From the NCBI GenBank assembly GCA_004014935.1, contig CP025321.1:2294001-2358000 (forward strand): DNA of 64,000 nucleotides. The letters run 5' to 3'. How positions within the stretch are numbered: the first letter of the stretch is position 1; every line of letters starts with the position of its first letter. Of the stretch, positions 31,986-41,230 are shown piece after piece. This stretch comes from Saccharomycopsis malanga. Taxonomy: Eukaryota; Ascomycota; Saccharomycetes; Ascoideales; Saccharomycopsidaceae. Below the pieces are notes generated by a model, which had not been told where the DNA came from, searched no databases, and was given only the letters and a program-made list of their open reading frames with translations. Position numbers and translations under genes: made by a program.

Positions 31986-32203
31986 GATTCGGGTCCGATC
32001 GTGGCCAGCTGGCATTGTCTGTCGTGTAGCTTGTAAGTATCTATAGAATCGTTAACACTATGTGCACTATCTCGTACTCCTAAACATTCCACTGAGTTAG
32101 AATCTCTCCTGGAGATGACGTCTCCCTCTAGATAATACCCGATTGCATATGTGCCCTGTCCGATGGCCACTCCCTATATGGTAATTTGGCGATATGTCTT
32201 ATA

Positions 32204-32385
32204 AGCGGCTGATGGCTTAGTACTCTCAGTACTCTAGAAGACGTGAAAAAAGACCAATCGTGCTTACTTTCAAGCAATTGGGGCACTCAGTACAGAATTG
32301 GGCTTTCCCAAGTCCCTTTAGACCTAACGTGTATACGAAACTTACATGTACTGGGCTCGAAATATAAGATATTATTATTAATATT
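32204..32385 (+). mobile_element. SINE copy (forward, internally deleted)
   Basis: Degenerate head (GGCTGATGGCTTAG, CTCTCAGTACTCTAG), short body (TGCTTACTTTCAAGCAATTG), then AGTCCCTTTAGACCTAACG and GGGCTCGAAATATAAGATAT with an ATT tail. The B box is not visible. Confidence 0.7.
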
Positions 32386-32554
32386 AGACTTTTATCATCG
32401 TAAAAGCAGCAAGTAGAGTGTTCATAGCTGGGAATCAAACCCTTGTGCCTGTATTTTTCTCGTTTTCGAGAGCACTAACAATTGAAATAGCCTGCCAGGT
32501 CTTTTTCTCTTCTTAGAGCACTAGCCGCTGAACTATCCTACCCAGAGGCCTGGA
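32386..32554 (-). mobile_element. SINE 5' part (reverse), B box present, duplicated head
   Basis: Directly abuts the forward copy. On the minus strand it has two half-heads (CTCTAAGAAGAG and CTCTCGAAAACGAG), then a GGGTTTGATTCCC B box (about 32430-32442) and the ACGATGATAAAAGTCTAA body. Confidence 0.7.
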
Positions 32555-33056
32555 TGTGGGTATAGATGGATAAACAGCTATGTATAAATGGGTATGTGTA
32601 ATTAAATATATATATCAATATATACAAGCTCAGACATGGTTCTGAACCTGTTCAAAGACACTGCGATAGCTAAAGCTTTGCTCTCCTATTTGGAAAAGGT
32701 TACTAATATTCAATACGAGTATTAACATAAAAAGCTGAGGTCTGTCTCTAGCCTTCTTTTGAATTTTTAGAGACTACGGATGCACAGTAGAGCCCAATGT
32801 ATCAGCTAGTTTAAGGACTGTATAGCAAGAGTAGTATTAGCTATGGGAAAAGATGGTTGGCCAGAAGTATGTATTGTTTTGTTATATACTAGGGCAAAAG
32901 TTTAGTCTTACCAAGGGAATTGTTTTATTATCGCCATTATAAACAGAGATATTATTCAATTGTTACTTTGGCTTTGAAGAGTTGAAAATGTTTATTCCTG
33001 CATATCAAATTGTTCACTAGTGAATATTACAACCGTAAAAAAAATATGAAAATATA

Positions 33057-33135
33057 TAATCATGAAAACGAGCTTATTGTTATGATTATCATTTGCATCG
33101 AAAACGAGCTTATTGTCTTAATTATCATTTACTTC
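33057..33135. repeat. 39-bp tandem duplication
   Basis: GAAAACGAGCTTATTGT, then ATTATCATTT, occurs twice in a row with small differences. Confidence 0.8.
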
Positions 33136-33243
33136 GAATTAATAACTTAAAGTATAAAGTACAAACTTTATAAACATTCTGGCTAAAAGTATAACTTTTT
33201 TTTATTTTTTTAATTGAAAAACCATATAGTAACAAAAATAATC

Positions 33244-33302
33244 CCATATTTGAGGCCCAGTTTACATATATACGCACGATATGCTAAAAGGAAACCCAAA
33301 TT
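33244..33302 (-). mobile_element. SINE 3' fragment (reverse, diverged)
   Basis: Complement of GGGCCTCAAATATGGGAT and CGTATATATGTAAACTGGGC, the SINE 3' end, without a tail or head. Confidence 0.5.
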
Positions 33303-33919
33303 CTAAGGATAAACAGCTAATATTTCTTGATTACAAACTAAAAATTTCCATAATCATCTACTTGAGCACCCGATAAACTAAGGAGCATGCACTATACTAT
33401 GTCCATGTCACTTTTCAGACGGTGGCATCCACACATATTTCCATGAAAGACTTTATATTCTGCTTTGAAAATATTTAATTGTGCTTTGAAATTGCAAAAT
33501 TCACCTCACCGTACTGTTTGACACCATTGTAGAGACTGACTGCAACTTTAAGCACCCATATGACAAATTTGAAACACATTAAGGACTGCCGTAAGTCTAT
33601 TTTGAGCTCAAAAATGCCAATGTGTCTGTTGAATTTACACCTCTTGTAGAATCAGGTATCAAACTTATAAATAATAATCAGTGAGTAATGCCCTGAGAAA
33701 AGTACATTCGCAAACTTGGTGTCGTAGTAAAAAAGCGCATTTAATAATAATAAGCAATATGGCAATTACTACAAAGCCAATTAAAGAATGGAGAAAAATC
33801 ATCAACCCATTTTTGCCTTTTTCAATTGTTCAATATTGTACGGCCAGCATGCCACTCCAGCCAGGCCAGAATTGGCCCACTGTGAAGACAGCAACACAAA
33901 ATACTTACAAACTACACCT

Positions 33920-34226
33920 TCATGACTGCTTCTTCTCGCGTGGAGCGTATGGCATCACCATTTTCTCTATAAAACCAACTTTTACAAGCTGTGTTGGCTC
34001 ATTGGTAGCTACCGCATAGTACTCAGCAAGAGCTGCATGGGACGCCATGCTCGAGTACGTGTCACGCTTGATATTAGATATCCACTCCTTCTTCTCAGTA
34101 TCAGCATTACCTATTCCAAGATGTTTCCCTTTAAGCATCTCATAATGCTGCTGTTCTCGAAGTCTATCTGCCTAGAAAACGTTAGTGTCTATATGGCTCA
34201 TTATAATCACTTCTGAAACTTACCAT
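33920..34226 (-). CDS. YSF3: Ysf3/SF3b10, U2 snRNP SF3b subunit (intron after the ATG)
   Basis: The smallest SF3b subunit, part of the U2 snRNP complex that recognises the branch point. Exon 1 is the ATG alone (34224-34226). The intron 34172-34223 (52 nt) has GTAAGT, a CACTAAC branch and a TAG acceptor. Exon 2 (33920-34171) gives ADRLREQQHYEMLKGKHLG, NADTEKKEWISNIKRDTY, SHAALAEYYAVATNE and FIEKMVMP, in step with the family's HADT-K-EW, RDSY, H-LL-YFAIAENE and EKMLQP. The product is 84 residues, normal for the family. A splicing factor gene that itself must be spliced. Confidence 0.9.
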
Positions 34227-34664
34227 TTTGTCTCAATTAATAGAAAGCCTCAATAAATCAAGTTGTTTTCACTAATCATTTACAGTTCTCAGTACTCTCA
34301 AATTTTCATCTCGCTATATAGGTTATGTGCCATGTGCATGCATCAATGCAAGTAACAGCAGTAGCTAATGCACGCTACTGTCTAGTATAGGTTGATAACT
34401 ACTTTATTATGCTATACAAGTCATATATTTCAAGAGTAGTACAGTATCTACCTTATACTATGAGTAGCAAATGTTACAATTATATTAAAAGCAAAATTTT
34501 ATATTTATTACTAGTAAGATTTATATATTGTAAGCAGCAAGTAAAACAAGATTCACAGCTAGGCAGCAGGTGGAAAGCGTATATATTCAAGCATTTCTCT
34601 TTTAACAGTTTAACGCCAACACCAGCATAGAAGCCAATGATTTATAAATAAGCTCAAGGCTTAT
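34227..34664. other. Intergenic region between YSF3 and the small ORF
   Basis: About 440 bp, AT-rich; no gene, repeat or obvious motif found. Confidence 0.5.
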
Positions 34665-34757
34665 TTATTTGCCCTTACAGGACTCACAGTCAGAGTGGTC
34701 TTCACCTTCTGGCTCGTTGGCGTTGATAAGAACGTTGTCGAATTTGTTGAATTGCAT
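34665..34757 (-). CDS. Small ORF, 30 aa, Cys-containing acidic peptide (hypothetical)
   Basis: I do not recognise a homologue. The frame reads MQFNKFDNVLINANEPEG, then EDHSDCESCKGK and stop. It is credible because the ATG is preceded by an A-rich leader (TTTCAAAAAAACCAACGAC), a strong TATA box (TATATAAA) lies about 100 bp upstream, and codons are of the type used by highly expressed yeast genes (AAC, TTC, GTT, GGT). The CESCKGK end has two cysteines in a C-x2-C pair; metal binding is only a guess. Small enough to be chance. Confidence 0.45.
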   Translation of the reverse strand: MQFNKFDNVLINANEPEGEDHSDCESCKGK

Positions 34758-34858
34758 TGTATGAGTTGTCGTTGGTTTTTTTGAAATAATATTTGATTTC
34801 TTGATGATGAACCAAAATTCTTACAAAAGCTCTTTACTAAATTGAGAGAAATTCCCTC

Positions 34859-34866
34859 TTTATATA
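34859..34866 (-). promoter_or_regulatory. TATA box of the 30-codon ORF
   Basis: TATATAAA on the minus strand, about 100 bp before the ATG at 34757, a usual yeast spacing. Confidence 0.45.
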
Positions 34867-35332
34867 GCATACAAGGCTTAATTGTTACTCGTTGATGGCT
34901 TCCACCTAGAAAACATTGTTAATTAAAGCTGCGCAAGGCATTAGCCAAATCATGATCAGTTATTTATTATTGACGATCATTGCCCATAGTGATTTTTTAG
35001 CAAATAGTAAGCTACAAAGGTGATTGGGTATGTAGACTAGTCAGTTCTGGCCAAATATCAACCCTAGAGGTTGCGGCTTTGCATTAAATATATAAACACT
35101 ATACAATTCTTCAGAGTCCCGAGTAAAAAACATGTCATTTGATTACATATTGTCATTTATTGTTGCCTCACAAGCAGGTTGCTATATCATTATCAGAAGG
35201 TAACAACGACAGAGCATTGTTAATTATACTGATTTACTAGCAGAATGACAAATGCGTTCAATATTATCACGTATTCTAGATAAACTGACATTGCCACTGA
35301 ATTATGTTTCCCATTTTAATGGTGAAAGTGTT

Positions 35333-35399
35333 CCAGATGTTATAATAATAATAATGATAATAATCTTATATTTCAATCCCAGTACATATCCCAGATGTT
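35333..35399 (-). mobile_element. 5'-truncated SINE with 9-bp target-site duplication
   Basis: CCAGATGTT stands at 35333-35341 and again at 35391-35399. Between them (35342-35390, 49 bp) is only the reverse-strand SINE 3' end: AAT-type tail, then TTATATTTCAATCCCAGTAC. Target duplication plus 5' truncation is what target-primed reverse transcription leaves. Confidence 0.85.
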
Positions 35400-35642
35400 G
35401 GTGTAAAAAAAAGATTTCACATTATAAAGCAGTAAAATTTTTTTGTTCAAGTGTATAGAAGGGCTTCTACATTCTGCAGGCATTTTTAAAATTGTTGGTT
35501 ATATCCAGTTTGTAAGAGAATCTTCAGGTTTTGAATACCAGAGATAAGCAACCAAAACTAAGATCTTAATAATCCACAACAAGACTTTTATCAAAAGGCA
35601 GTACTGATAAATGGAACATAAACTTTACAATAGTTTGAGCAG

Positions 35643-35699
35643 CTTACAAATTTAATAATAATATCATATATTTCAAGCCCAGTACATCTTACAAATTTA
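35643..35699 (-). mobile_element. 5'-truncated SINE with perfect 12-bp target-site duplication
   Basis: CTTACAAATTTA occurs at 35643-35654 and 35688-35699. The 33 bp between them are the last part of the SINE (ATCATATATTTCAAGCCCAG on the plus strand) with a short AAT tail. A very short but complete insertion event. Confidence 0.9.
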
Positions 35700-35704
35700 A
35701 TGCG

Positions 35705-36545
35705 CAAAAATAAAAGATCATATAATCATGCTTGCTAAAGATTATATCCTCAAGAACCTATAATAAACCATACCTTTTTTTACCTTTTGACATACGCGTT
35801 TCTTTGGAATAAAACCTCATCCAAACTCAAGGAAGCATTATAAAAACTTGAAGGTAATCAAAAACTTTGGAAAAACGTCTAAAACTAATAGAAGGCTCTC
35901 TGAGAGGCCAACGACATGAGCTTTAACAGATAATGTATTATTTTCGACAAAATGATACTTTCTCACTATTTGATAATATATAAAAGCTTAATCTCAAAAC
36001 AAAGTACATGGTATAAAACCTCAGGCTCTAGAAAGTATAAAAATACAACTTTTGTATGGTTTGATTTACTGTAAAGACTCTCGAAAATGAGTCTTAATAA
36101 TTAACTTTTTCTCAAAATTGGTAATTTTCCGTTTTATCAAATGTTTATTCGGAAATCTAGTTTTTTTTATTATAAATAACACCATAATATGGCAAAAAAA
36201 TTCAGGATGTTAGAGTATGCCTTTTCAAAACAAATTAACATGGATAACATAGATTTAATTCAATAAAATGTTTGATGAATACTCCAAAACGTCAACAGCG
36301 CGAATTGAGGACCAAAACCCCAAGTGAGGAACGCCACACTTGTTTTTCTGCACTATTATGCACTATTCTGCACTATTTTGTGTGGCGCATGGTCTATCCA
36401 ACTTGGCCACCTGGCAATAGTAAGGCCTATAGACATATTTTTGTTAAAAAGAGAGAATATCTTTACTTCTTGAGAGTATATTTTGGCAATTAATATGCTA
36501 ATTGCATAATTAGAAATAAAAGGGTTGTTAGGTAGCATATGAGAG
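35705..36545 (+). repeat. R2 repeat, copy C (5' part missing)
   Basis: Begins at the segment with CCTATAATAAACCATACCT and continues with the shared landmarks to TATGAGAGATGCT. Core at 36281-36410 with three decamers. Confidence 0.75.
36281..36410 (+). other. R2 conserved core with hairpin, copy C
   Basis: Stem arms intact; the loop holds three decamers (CTGCACTATT, ATGCACTATT, CTGCACTATT). Confidence 0.8.
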
Positions 36546-36555
36546 ATGCTGAACA

Positions 36556-36627
36556 AGCAACTGTAACAGTCTGAAACACGACAGACCAATAAATGCTTAC
36601 TTTTCAACCAATTGGGTGATAAGATTA
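36556..36627 (+). mobile_element. SINE body fragment (forward)
   Basis: AACTGTAACAGTCTGAAACA, then ATGCTTACTTTTCAACCAAT and GGGTGATAAGATTATG; same block as at 40780-40870. Confidence 0.6.
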
Positions 36628-36706
36628 TGATATATAGAATTATGATCAGATTATGATCAGATTATGATTACTTTTACGTGTTATAACTACTTCAAATTTC
36701 GGCATG

Positions 36707-36866
36707 TAATAATAATCATAACATATATTTTGAGCCCAGTACATCTTAGTTTCGTATATACGTGCAGTGTCTAAAGGGATTTGGCAAAAGCCAATCATGT
36801 CCAAATGTTCATAATCATTTTGAGCCTGCTAGTACTTTTTTTGTCCAAGAGTACTAGCCACCGGCG
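36707..36866 (-). mobile_element. SINE (reverse, B-box region deleted), abutting R2 copy C
   Basis: 3' end (TTTTGAGCCCAGTACATCTT) and head (CAAGAGTACTAGCCACC) are present; the middle is shortened. Confidence 0.65.
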
Positions 36867-36899
36867 AATTTTGACATACTGTGAATTAGGAAAAATAGG

Positions 36900-37440
36900 C
36901 AGCTTGATTGCTATCCGACTGGGCATTCCTCATTATAATGAAGCCTCTTTTGATAAATGGATATTGGCAACGCCTGCACGGCGCAGTTAGCATGGAATTA
37001 CCATCTTGCAAAGATGGTTATTGCCAACAGCCTTGCGGATTGGCTTGATTCATGAGAAGCCGTTAGCATAATAGCGATGATGCATCTGGTGCAGCAGGCA
37101 CATGTCCGGCCATGCAAGGACCTGCATAATCGCTAGGGATCTTTACAGATGATGCCGTTTGGATTGGAATGATGCTTACAGCAGATCCCGGCCAATACAT
37201 GACATATACCTTGATGCAATGGTGGGCCAACGTGTACAGAGGTGGGCAAGCGAAAGGAAGCTGAATTCTATAGAGGTGTTGTTCTCGGAGTGGTTCTCCG
37301 AATGGTTTTTTCGGCGAGATGTAAATGCACATCACATGGGAATAAGGCACAATAGACATATCCGTATTAGGTGCAGACAACGTGCAGAAGTGAAAATAAC
37401 CAGTCTGCGCCTGGCTGCAACCAAATGTCCCGCGATGGTG
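36900..37440. ncRNA. Candidate structured RNA locus: GC-rich hairpin island, strand undecided
   Basis: Visibly GC-richer than the surrounding DNA and without a credible protein frame. Perfect complementary pairs seen: TTGGCAA (36964-36970) with TTGCCAA (37021-37027), enclosing CGCC/GGCG (36971-36983, 5-nt loop) and ACCATCTT/AAGATGGT (37000-37018, 3-nt loop), together a three-way junction; AGCC/GGCT (37029-37045); AGCGAT (37073-37078) with ATCGCT (37129-37134), enclosing GCAGG/CCTGC and TCC/GGA; TCGGAG/CTCCGA (37285-37301). A T6 run follows at 37305-37310 and could end a Pol III transcript on the plus strand. I compared it from memory with U1-U6, SRP, RNase P/MRP and U3 and found no signature. 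Confidence 0.4.
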
Positions 37441-37884
37441 TGATAGAGACGTTTCTATAGAATAATATATTTGGTCTAGATAGTTTTGGAAGGGTCCATA
37501 ATGAGGTTAAGGTTGGTGGGTGGGATTGGCATTAAGCGGTGTTTGAGGACAAGCTTAGGATTTGCGTGTGCAATTTTGTATTGTTGCAATTGTTTTAGTA
37601 TACGAATGATTAATAATGATACAGTAGCAAGTGGCTGACCAGAGAATATAATGCATGTATACATTAATGAAAAGGCTGATTAAAACAAGAACAAAACGTA
37701 GTCCAGCTAGATTGAATGTGAAAACGAATTGAAGGAAAGAATAAGAATATAAGACCAAGCAAACTAGAAATGAATGGTGATGTAGAAAAAAGAACTGCTA
37801 AAGAAGAAGACTGATTAGAGATGAAATGCTAATAAAAGAAAGTCGTATGTCGTAATTTAAGGATTGTAATTTCGTGAATTTGAA

Positions 37885-38062
37885 TAGCTTTGAAAAGTTT
37901 GATGCTGATATATTTAAAATTAATCTTTGAAAAGTTTGATGCTGATATATTTATAATTAATTTTTGAAAAGTTTGATGCTGATATTTAAAATTAACCTTT
38001 TCAAAGATAATAGCAATGTGGACAATTAATAATATTTAATTAATCTTTGATAGCAATGTGGG
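37885..38062. repeat. Tandem repeats downstream of the Ser-rich gene
   Basis: TTTGAAAAGTTTGATGCTGA plus an AT-rich spacer occurs three times (about 46-bp unit), followed by a second, different pair based on GATAGCAATGTGG.CAATT. Confidence 0.85.
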
Positions 38063-38075
38063 CAATTGATGGTAT

Positions 38076-38951
38076 TTAAGTTTCAAGTGTTAATTGGACA
38101 GGGCCTTGTAAAGGAATGTTTTTTCTCTTTTTTTTCTTTTTCTTCTTCTTCTCTTGGAGCACCAAGAGATCAAGATCAATACAATCGTCGTATTCTGAAG
38201 TATCGAAAACAGGGTCGTTTGCTCCTATCCGGAGGGGCATCATGGGAAATTCGAATTTCAGAGCGGAATCCAGGTTATTGTAGGAGTCGGTGTAGAGATA
38301 ATCATTGAAAACAGAAGATATAGAAGGGTTTGGCAGCTGAAGGTGAGGAAGATTGATATGCTGAAAAGAATGAGGGGGTTGGTTTTTAGAAAAAGAGAAT
38401 ATATGATCGTTATTATCGCCCATAGTGGTTGTACTTCTAGGACTTGCTAAAGGAGTAGGACATGTAGATGTGGAAAAGTAGGATTCTGGACTAAGCAAAT
38501 CTGGCGACATGTTTGTCTTGCGGAAAAATAAAGAGGTGTTATTTTGATGATTTTCCAAAGAAAGTGGGAATTCAGAGTTGGTGGGAGAGGGCTGGACAGA
38601 AATCGAAAGGTTTTTCAAGTTTTTGCCTACTTGTTCATTATCATGACATGTTTCCTCATTGAAACACCGCTGGATCGCTTCCAGTATGTCTGATTCAAGC
38701 ATGGCAGTGTATTGTGACCTGTAAGGCTCAAGATTCTCGTCTTGAGGCTCTGGATTGGTATTATGTACATTGCTGAATAGGTTTCCTATACTGATGGCCG
38801 GCGATTCGCAAGTGTCCTCTTTAGCGCTTGCCAGAAGAGTCCCAACAGTGCCTATGGTGTCAACACTGCTACTACTGCCATTTGAAGGTATAACCAAAGG
38901 TTGTGGGGGCCTTATTGGAGAAACGTGTATTGATTGGTTGTTACTGTTCAT
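38076..38951 (-). CDS. Unrecognised Ser/Asn/Pro-rich protein, 291 aa
   Basis: I do not recognise a family. The protein is low-complexity and mostly disordered: a start MNSNNQSIHVSPIRPPQP, Ser-Pro motifs (LLSPESYF, CPTPLASPRS) that could be phosphosites, a helical patch (YTAMLESDILEAIQRCF), an acidic patch (DTSEYDDCIDLDLLVLQ) like an activation domain, and directly after it a run of eight or nine lysines, then RKNIPLQ. A nuclear regulator is a reasonable guess only. I chose the ATG at 38951; the frame stays open upstream without another ATG, so a spliced leader is possible. A GC-rich promoter-like region lies upstream. Confidence 0.6.
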   Translation of the reverse strand: MNSNNQSIHVSPIRPPQPLVIPSNGSSSSVDTIGTVGTLLASAKEDTCESPAISIGNLFSNVHNTNPEPQDENLEPYRSQYTAMLESDILEAIQRCFNEETCHDNEQVGKNLKNLSISVQPSPTNSEFPLSLENHQNNTSLFFRKTNMSPDLLSPESYFSTSTCPTPLASPRSTTTMGDNNDHIFSFSKNQPPHSFQHINLPHLQLPNPSISSVFNDYLYTDSYNNLDSALKFEFPMMPLRIGANDPVFDTSEYDDCIDLDLLVLQEKKKKKKKKRKNIPLQGPVQLTLET

Positions 38952-40769
38952 GATGCAAGCCGTCCTGCGGGACACATGTGCAGGCGAAATGCAGCCTCTG
39001 TAAGCTGTACAAGAGCAAGAAAGGAGGAAAGCCAAGGTTTATATTAGATAATATTGTTAAAAGATAGGCCAGGAAAGGCGTTTTGGCCGTGGCCGTTGTT
39101 ACGGTTTTAGCTCCGCATTACAATAGACACCACTGTCAGAAATAGACCAGGATGCCAGCCTCATTGGCAAAAGCTGATCCGATTCTCTATGTCCATTGGT
39201 TCCGGCTTCGGCTGATCCCGCTGAGGTTAGTCACAAGCGCTATTGTTGCAGCATACGGCTCTTTACGCACGTCATCCTACAGCCCATAGGCGGACAGTTG
39301 TGGTGCGGTGCGCCCGTCAGCAACGTTAATGCTCTTCTCCCGCATGTTTCTTCAATGGGGAAGTCTCGTGGGGGCCGGTGTGTAAAAGCGTTTGTCTGAA
39401 TTACTCATAGTAAAATGTGTCTGAAAATGCTCATAATAAGGGTTAATCTTTCTATGTATACAATTTTCTTTTATATTCATTCGACTTTAACCTTCTTAAA
39501 ATGAAATTAGAGTTGCTACTAATCACCCTTACTACAATGTCATAATTTCTTTTCTGATAGACAAAAAGGCACCCGTGTTTAGTGTTCCACATTACAATAC
39601 ACTGTCTGCCTTGTGGGATCAGACATGGTTTAGATCTCTTTGTCTTGTAGTTGCTAGTAATTCGGGGTGCGTCCAGACGTGTAACATAAGCTTGCAATAC
39701 TAGCATACCACGCCCAATAATAAATACTTGCAATCCTATACCATTACCCCAGACAATATATTTCTTCATATATGTTATATCAAAAACTTTTTTCAACAAA
39801 ACCGTTGATTATTGAATTATTTGTAGCTCTAAAATACCCATTTTTTTTTCAGACAGGTTCTCCAACTCATTTACACTAAAATGTTTCAAAATCGTTCAAT
39901 TTCAGCTACCTATAAGCATACATAGCAATGTTTATGCTTTTCTTGACAGGCTGCACATTGACTATTCTTTATTCCTTTTTCTCTCGTCTTTTGTCTCTCA
40001 TCCTTTGCCTATTGTTCAATCACAGTTAATACAAGACTCTTTGGGTCTTAACAATCTAGCAAATTTGGACTCCATAATTCATATCTTGACGTTTGAGCTG
40101 TTGTTTCATCTGTTCCTGTTTATTGTGACAAAAAATAAAAAGAAACAGTCTTTATAATTCATTTTTGACCAGTTCTCTTTTGAACTAACTGTAAATAAAT
40201 GTCAAACATACATCTGTTACCAAAAAAGTTTGCATCTTGTTGGTATAACCTTTAAATCATTGGAATTTTCTCATATTTATATCAAAATTCTTTACAAAAC
40301 ACGAAAAACTACACGTAATGGGCTGAAAACATATGAATAAATATTACATCTTTCACAAATATTTAAATGGCTAGCACTCTTGTCGAATCTCGACCCTGAC
40401 CTACATCCCACTCTCAAATTAGACATAAATAAACACACATAAAATCTGTCTTAACAGATCTTAGTAGATGAATTCTCACAAGTTTCAAGCTAACACTTTG
40501 GTATAACCTAGACGTCATATTGAAATCCTTTGGCACACAATTTGAAATCCAACCAAAGACCTATATGGGCGCTCTCCAACTACCTCCCACCTGGGCCAAA
40601 ACAACCAACAATGGTCATAATACAGATAATTACGTTTCTGATTGAATACAGACGTTTATACGGCAAAAGTTATCCACTACATTCCAATAAAAACTTTACG
40701 TTCTTGTCAATCTTACTAGAATACTCAACCACCAACATCAATAGTTTAATTCTATTCTATTCAAAAGAA

Positions 40770-40993
40770 TGCTGAACGTGGTTTCCACAGGCAAGTGCAA
40801 CTGTCTGAAATACGACCTAGACAAAAGTCTAGTGCTTACTTTCCAACCAATTGGGTGAGAAGATTATGATTGACAGTACATGATTGGGCTTTCCCCACTA
40901 AGTTTTACCAAGCCCCCTTAGACATAGCGCGTACATACGGAACTGATATGTAGTGGGCTTGAAATATAAGATTGTTATTATTATTATTACAAA
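40770..40993 (+). mobile_element. SINE copy lacking the tRNA-like head (forward)
   Basis: Starts in the body (TGCTGAACGTGGTTTCCACA), then CAAGTGCAACTGTCTGAAAT, CTAGTGCTTACTTTCCAACC, GTTTTACCAAGCCCCCTTAG, GGCTTGAAATATAAGATTG and (TTA)n. Confidence 0.8.
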
Positions 40994-41056
40994 AAAATAA
41001 AGAACAGCTTATATACACATCATACCTCTCGATAACCCCACTGTTGAAATATGCAA

Positions 41057-41066
41057 GATGAGATGA
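41057..41066 (+). promoter_or_regulatory. PAC-like site upstream of SDA1
   Basis: GATGAGATGA, the core of the PAC element (GCGATGAGATGA type) of ribosome-biogenesis genes, 165 bp before the ATG. Confidence 0.45.
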
Positions 41067-41091
41067 TTACCGGGTAACCAATGCGCTAAAT

Positions 41092-41114
41092 TTTTTTTTT
41101 TTTTTTTTTTTTTC
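41092..41114. promoter_or_regulatory. Poly(dA:dT) tract in the SDA1 promoter
   Basis: An unbroken run of more than 20 T about 120 bp before the ATG; such tracts exclude nucleosomes in yeast promoters. Confidence 0.5.
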
Positions 41115-41230
41115 ACGTTTTTCACATTTTTCACTATAATAGCACTGGAAATTTTGCATACTATGTAGAGTTGTGATATATAACGAGCTGTTTTTGAGGT
41201 ATATGTATTTTCTTAAAAGTATACAAAAAG

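Larger units (their letters stand above)
31986..33919. other. Intergenic region, about 1.9 kb
   Basis: Two SINE copies head to tail (32204-32554), the second copy of the 50-bp fragment (about 32653-32705), a 39-bp duplication (33057-33135) and a short SINE end (33244-33302). A frame at 33681-34019 overlaps YSF3 and is not credible. Confidence 0.6.
34758..38075. other. Long non-coding region, about 3.3 kb
   Basis: Holds short SINE insertions (35342-35390, 35655-35687), R2 copy C (35705-36545), SINE pieces (36556-36866), a GC-rich hairpin island (36900-37440) and a tandem repeat (37885-38062). No ordinary gene is supported. Confidence 0.65.
38952..41230. other. Long divergent intergenic region to SDA1, about 2.3 kb
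   Basis: The first 430 bp are GC-richer, probably the promoter of the Ser-rich gene. Then AT-rich DNA, a SINE (40770-40993) and the SDA1 promoter with a PAC-like site and poly-T. The frame at 39452-39799 has no recognisable features. Confidence 0.55.

Noticed and set aside
33681-34019. 112-codon plus-strand frame
   Set aside because: Its second half is antisense to YSF3 and the first half shows no family signature.
35132-35250. Small membrane peptide starting MSFDYILSFIVASQAG, perhaps spliced
   Set aside because: Only 23 codons unspliced; the spliced version needs a poor GTAACA donor, and no family match comes to mind.
37063-37443. Overlapping frames of 94 and 105 codons in the GC-rich island
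   Set aside because: Both strands are open because of base composition; the hairpins give a better explanation.
39452-39799. 115-codon frame upstream of SDA1 (minus strand)
   Set aside because: No recognisable domain, no promoter signal and ordinary composition; chance length for this region.
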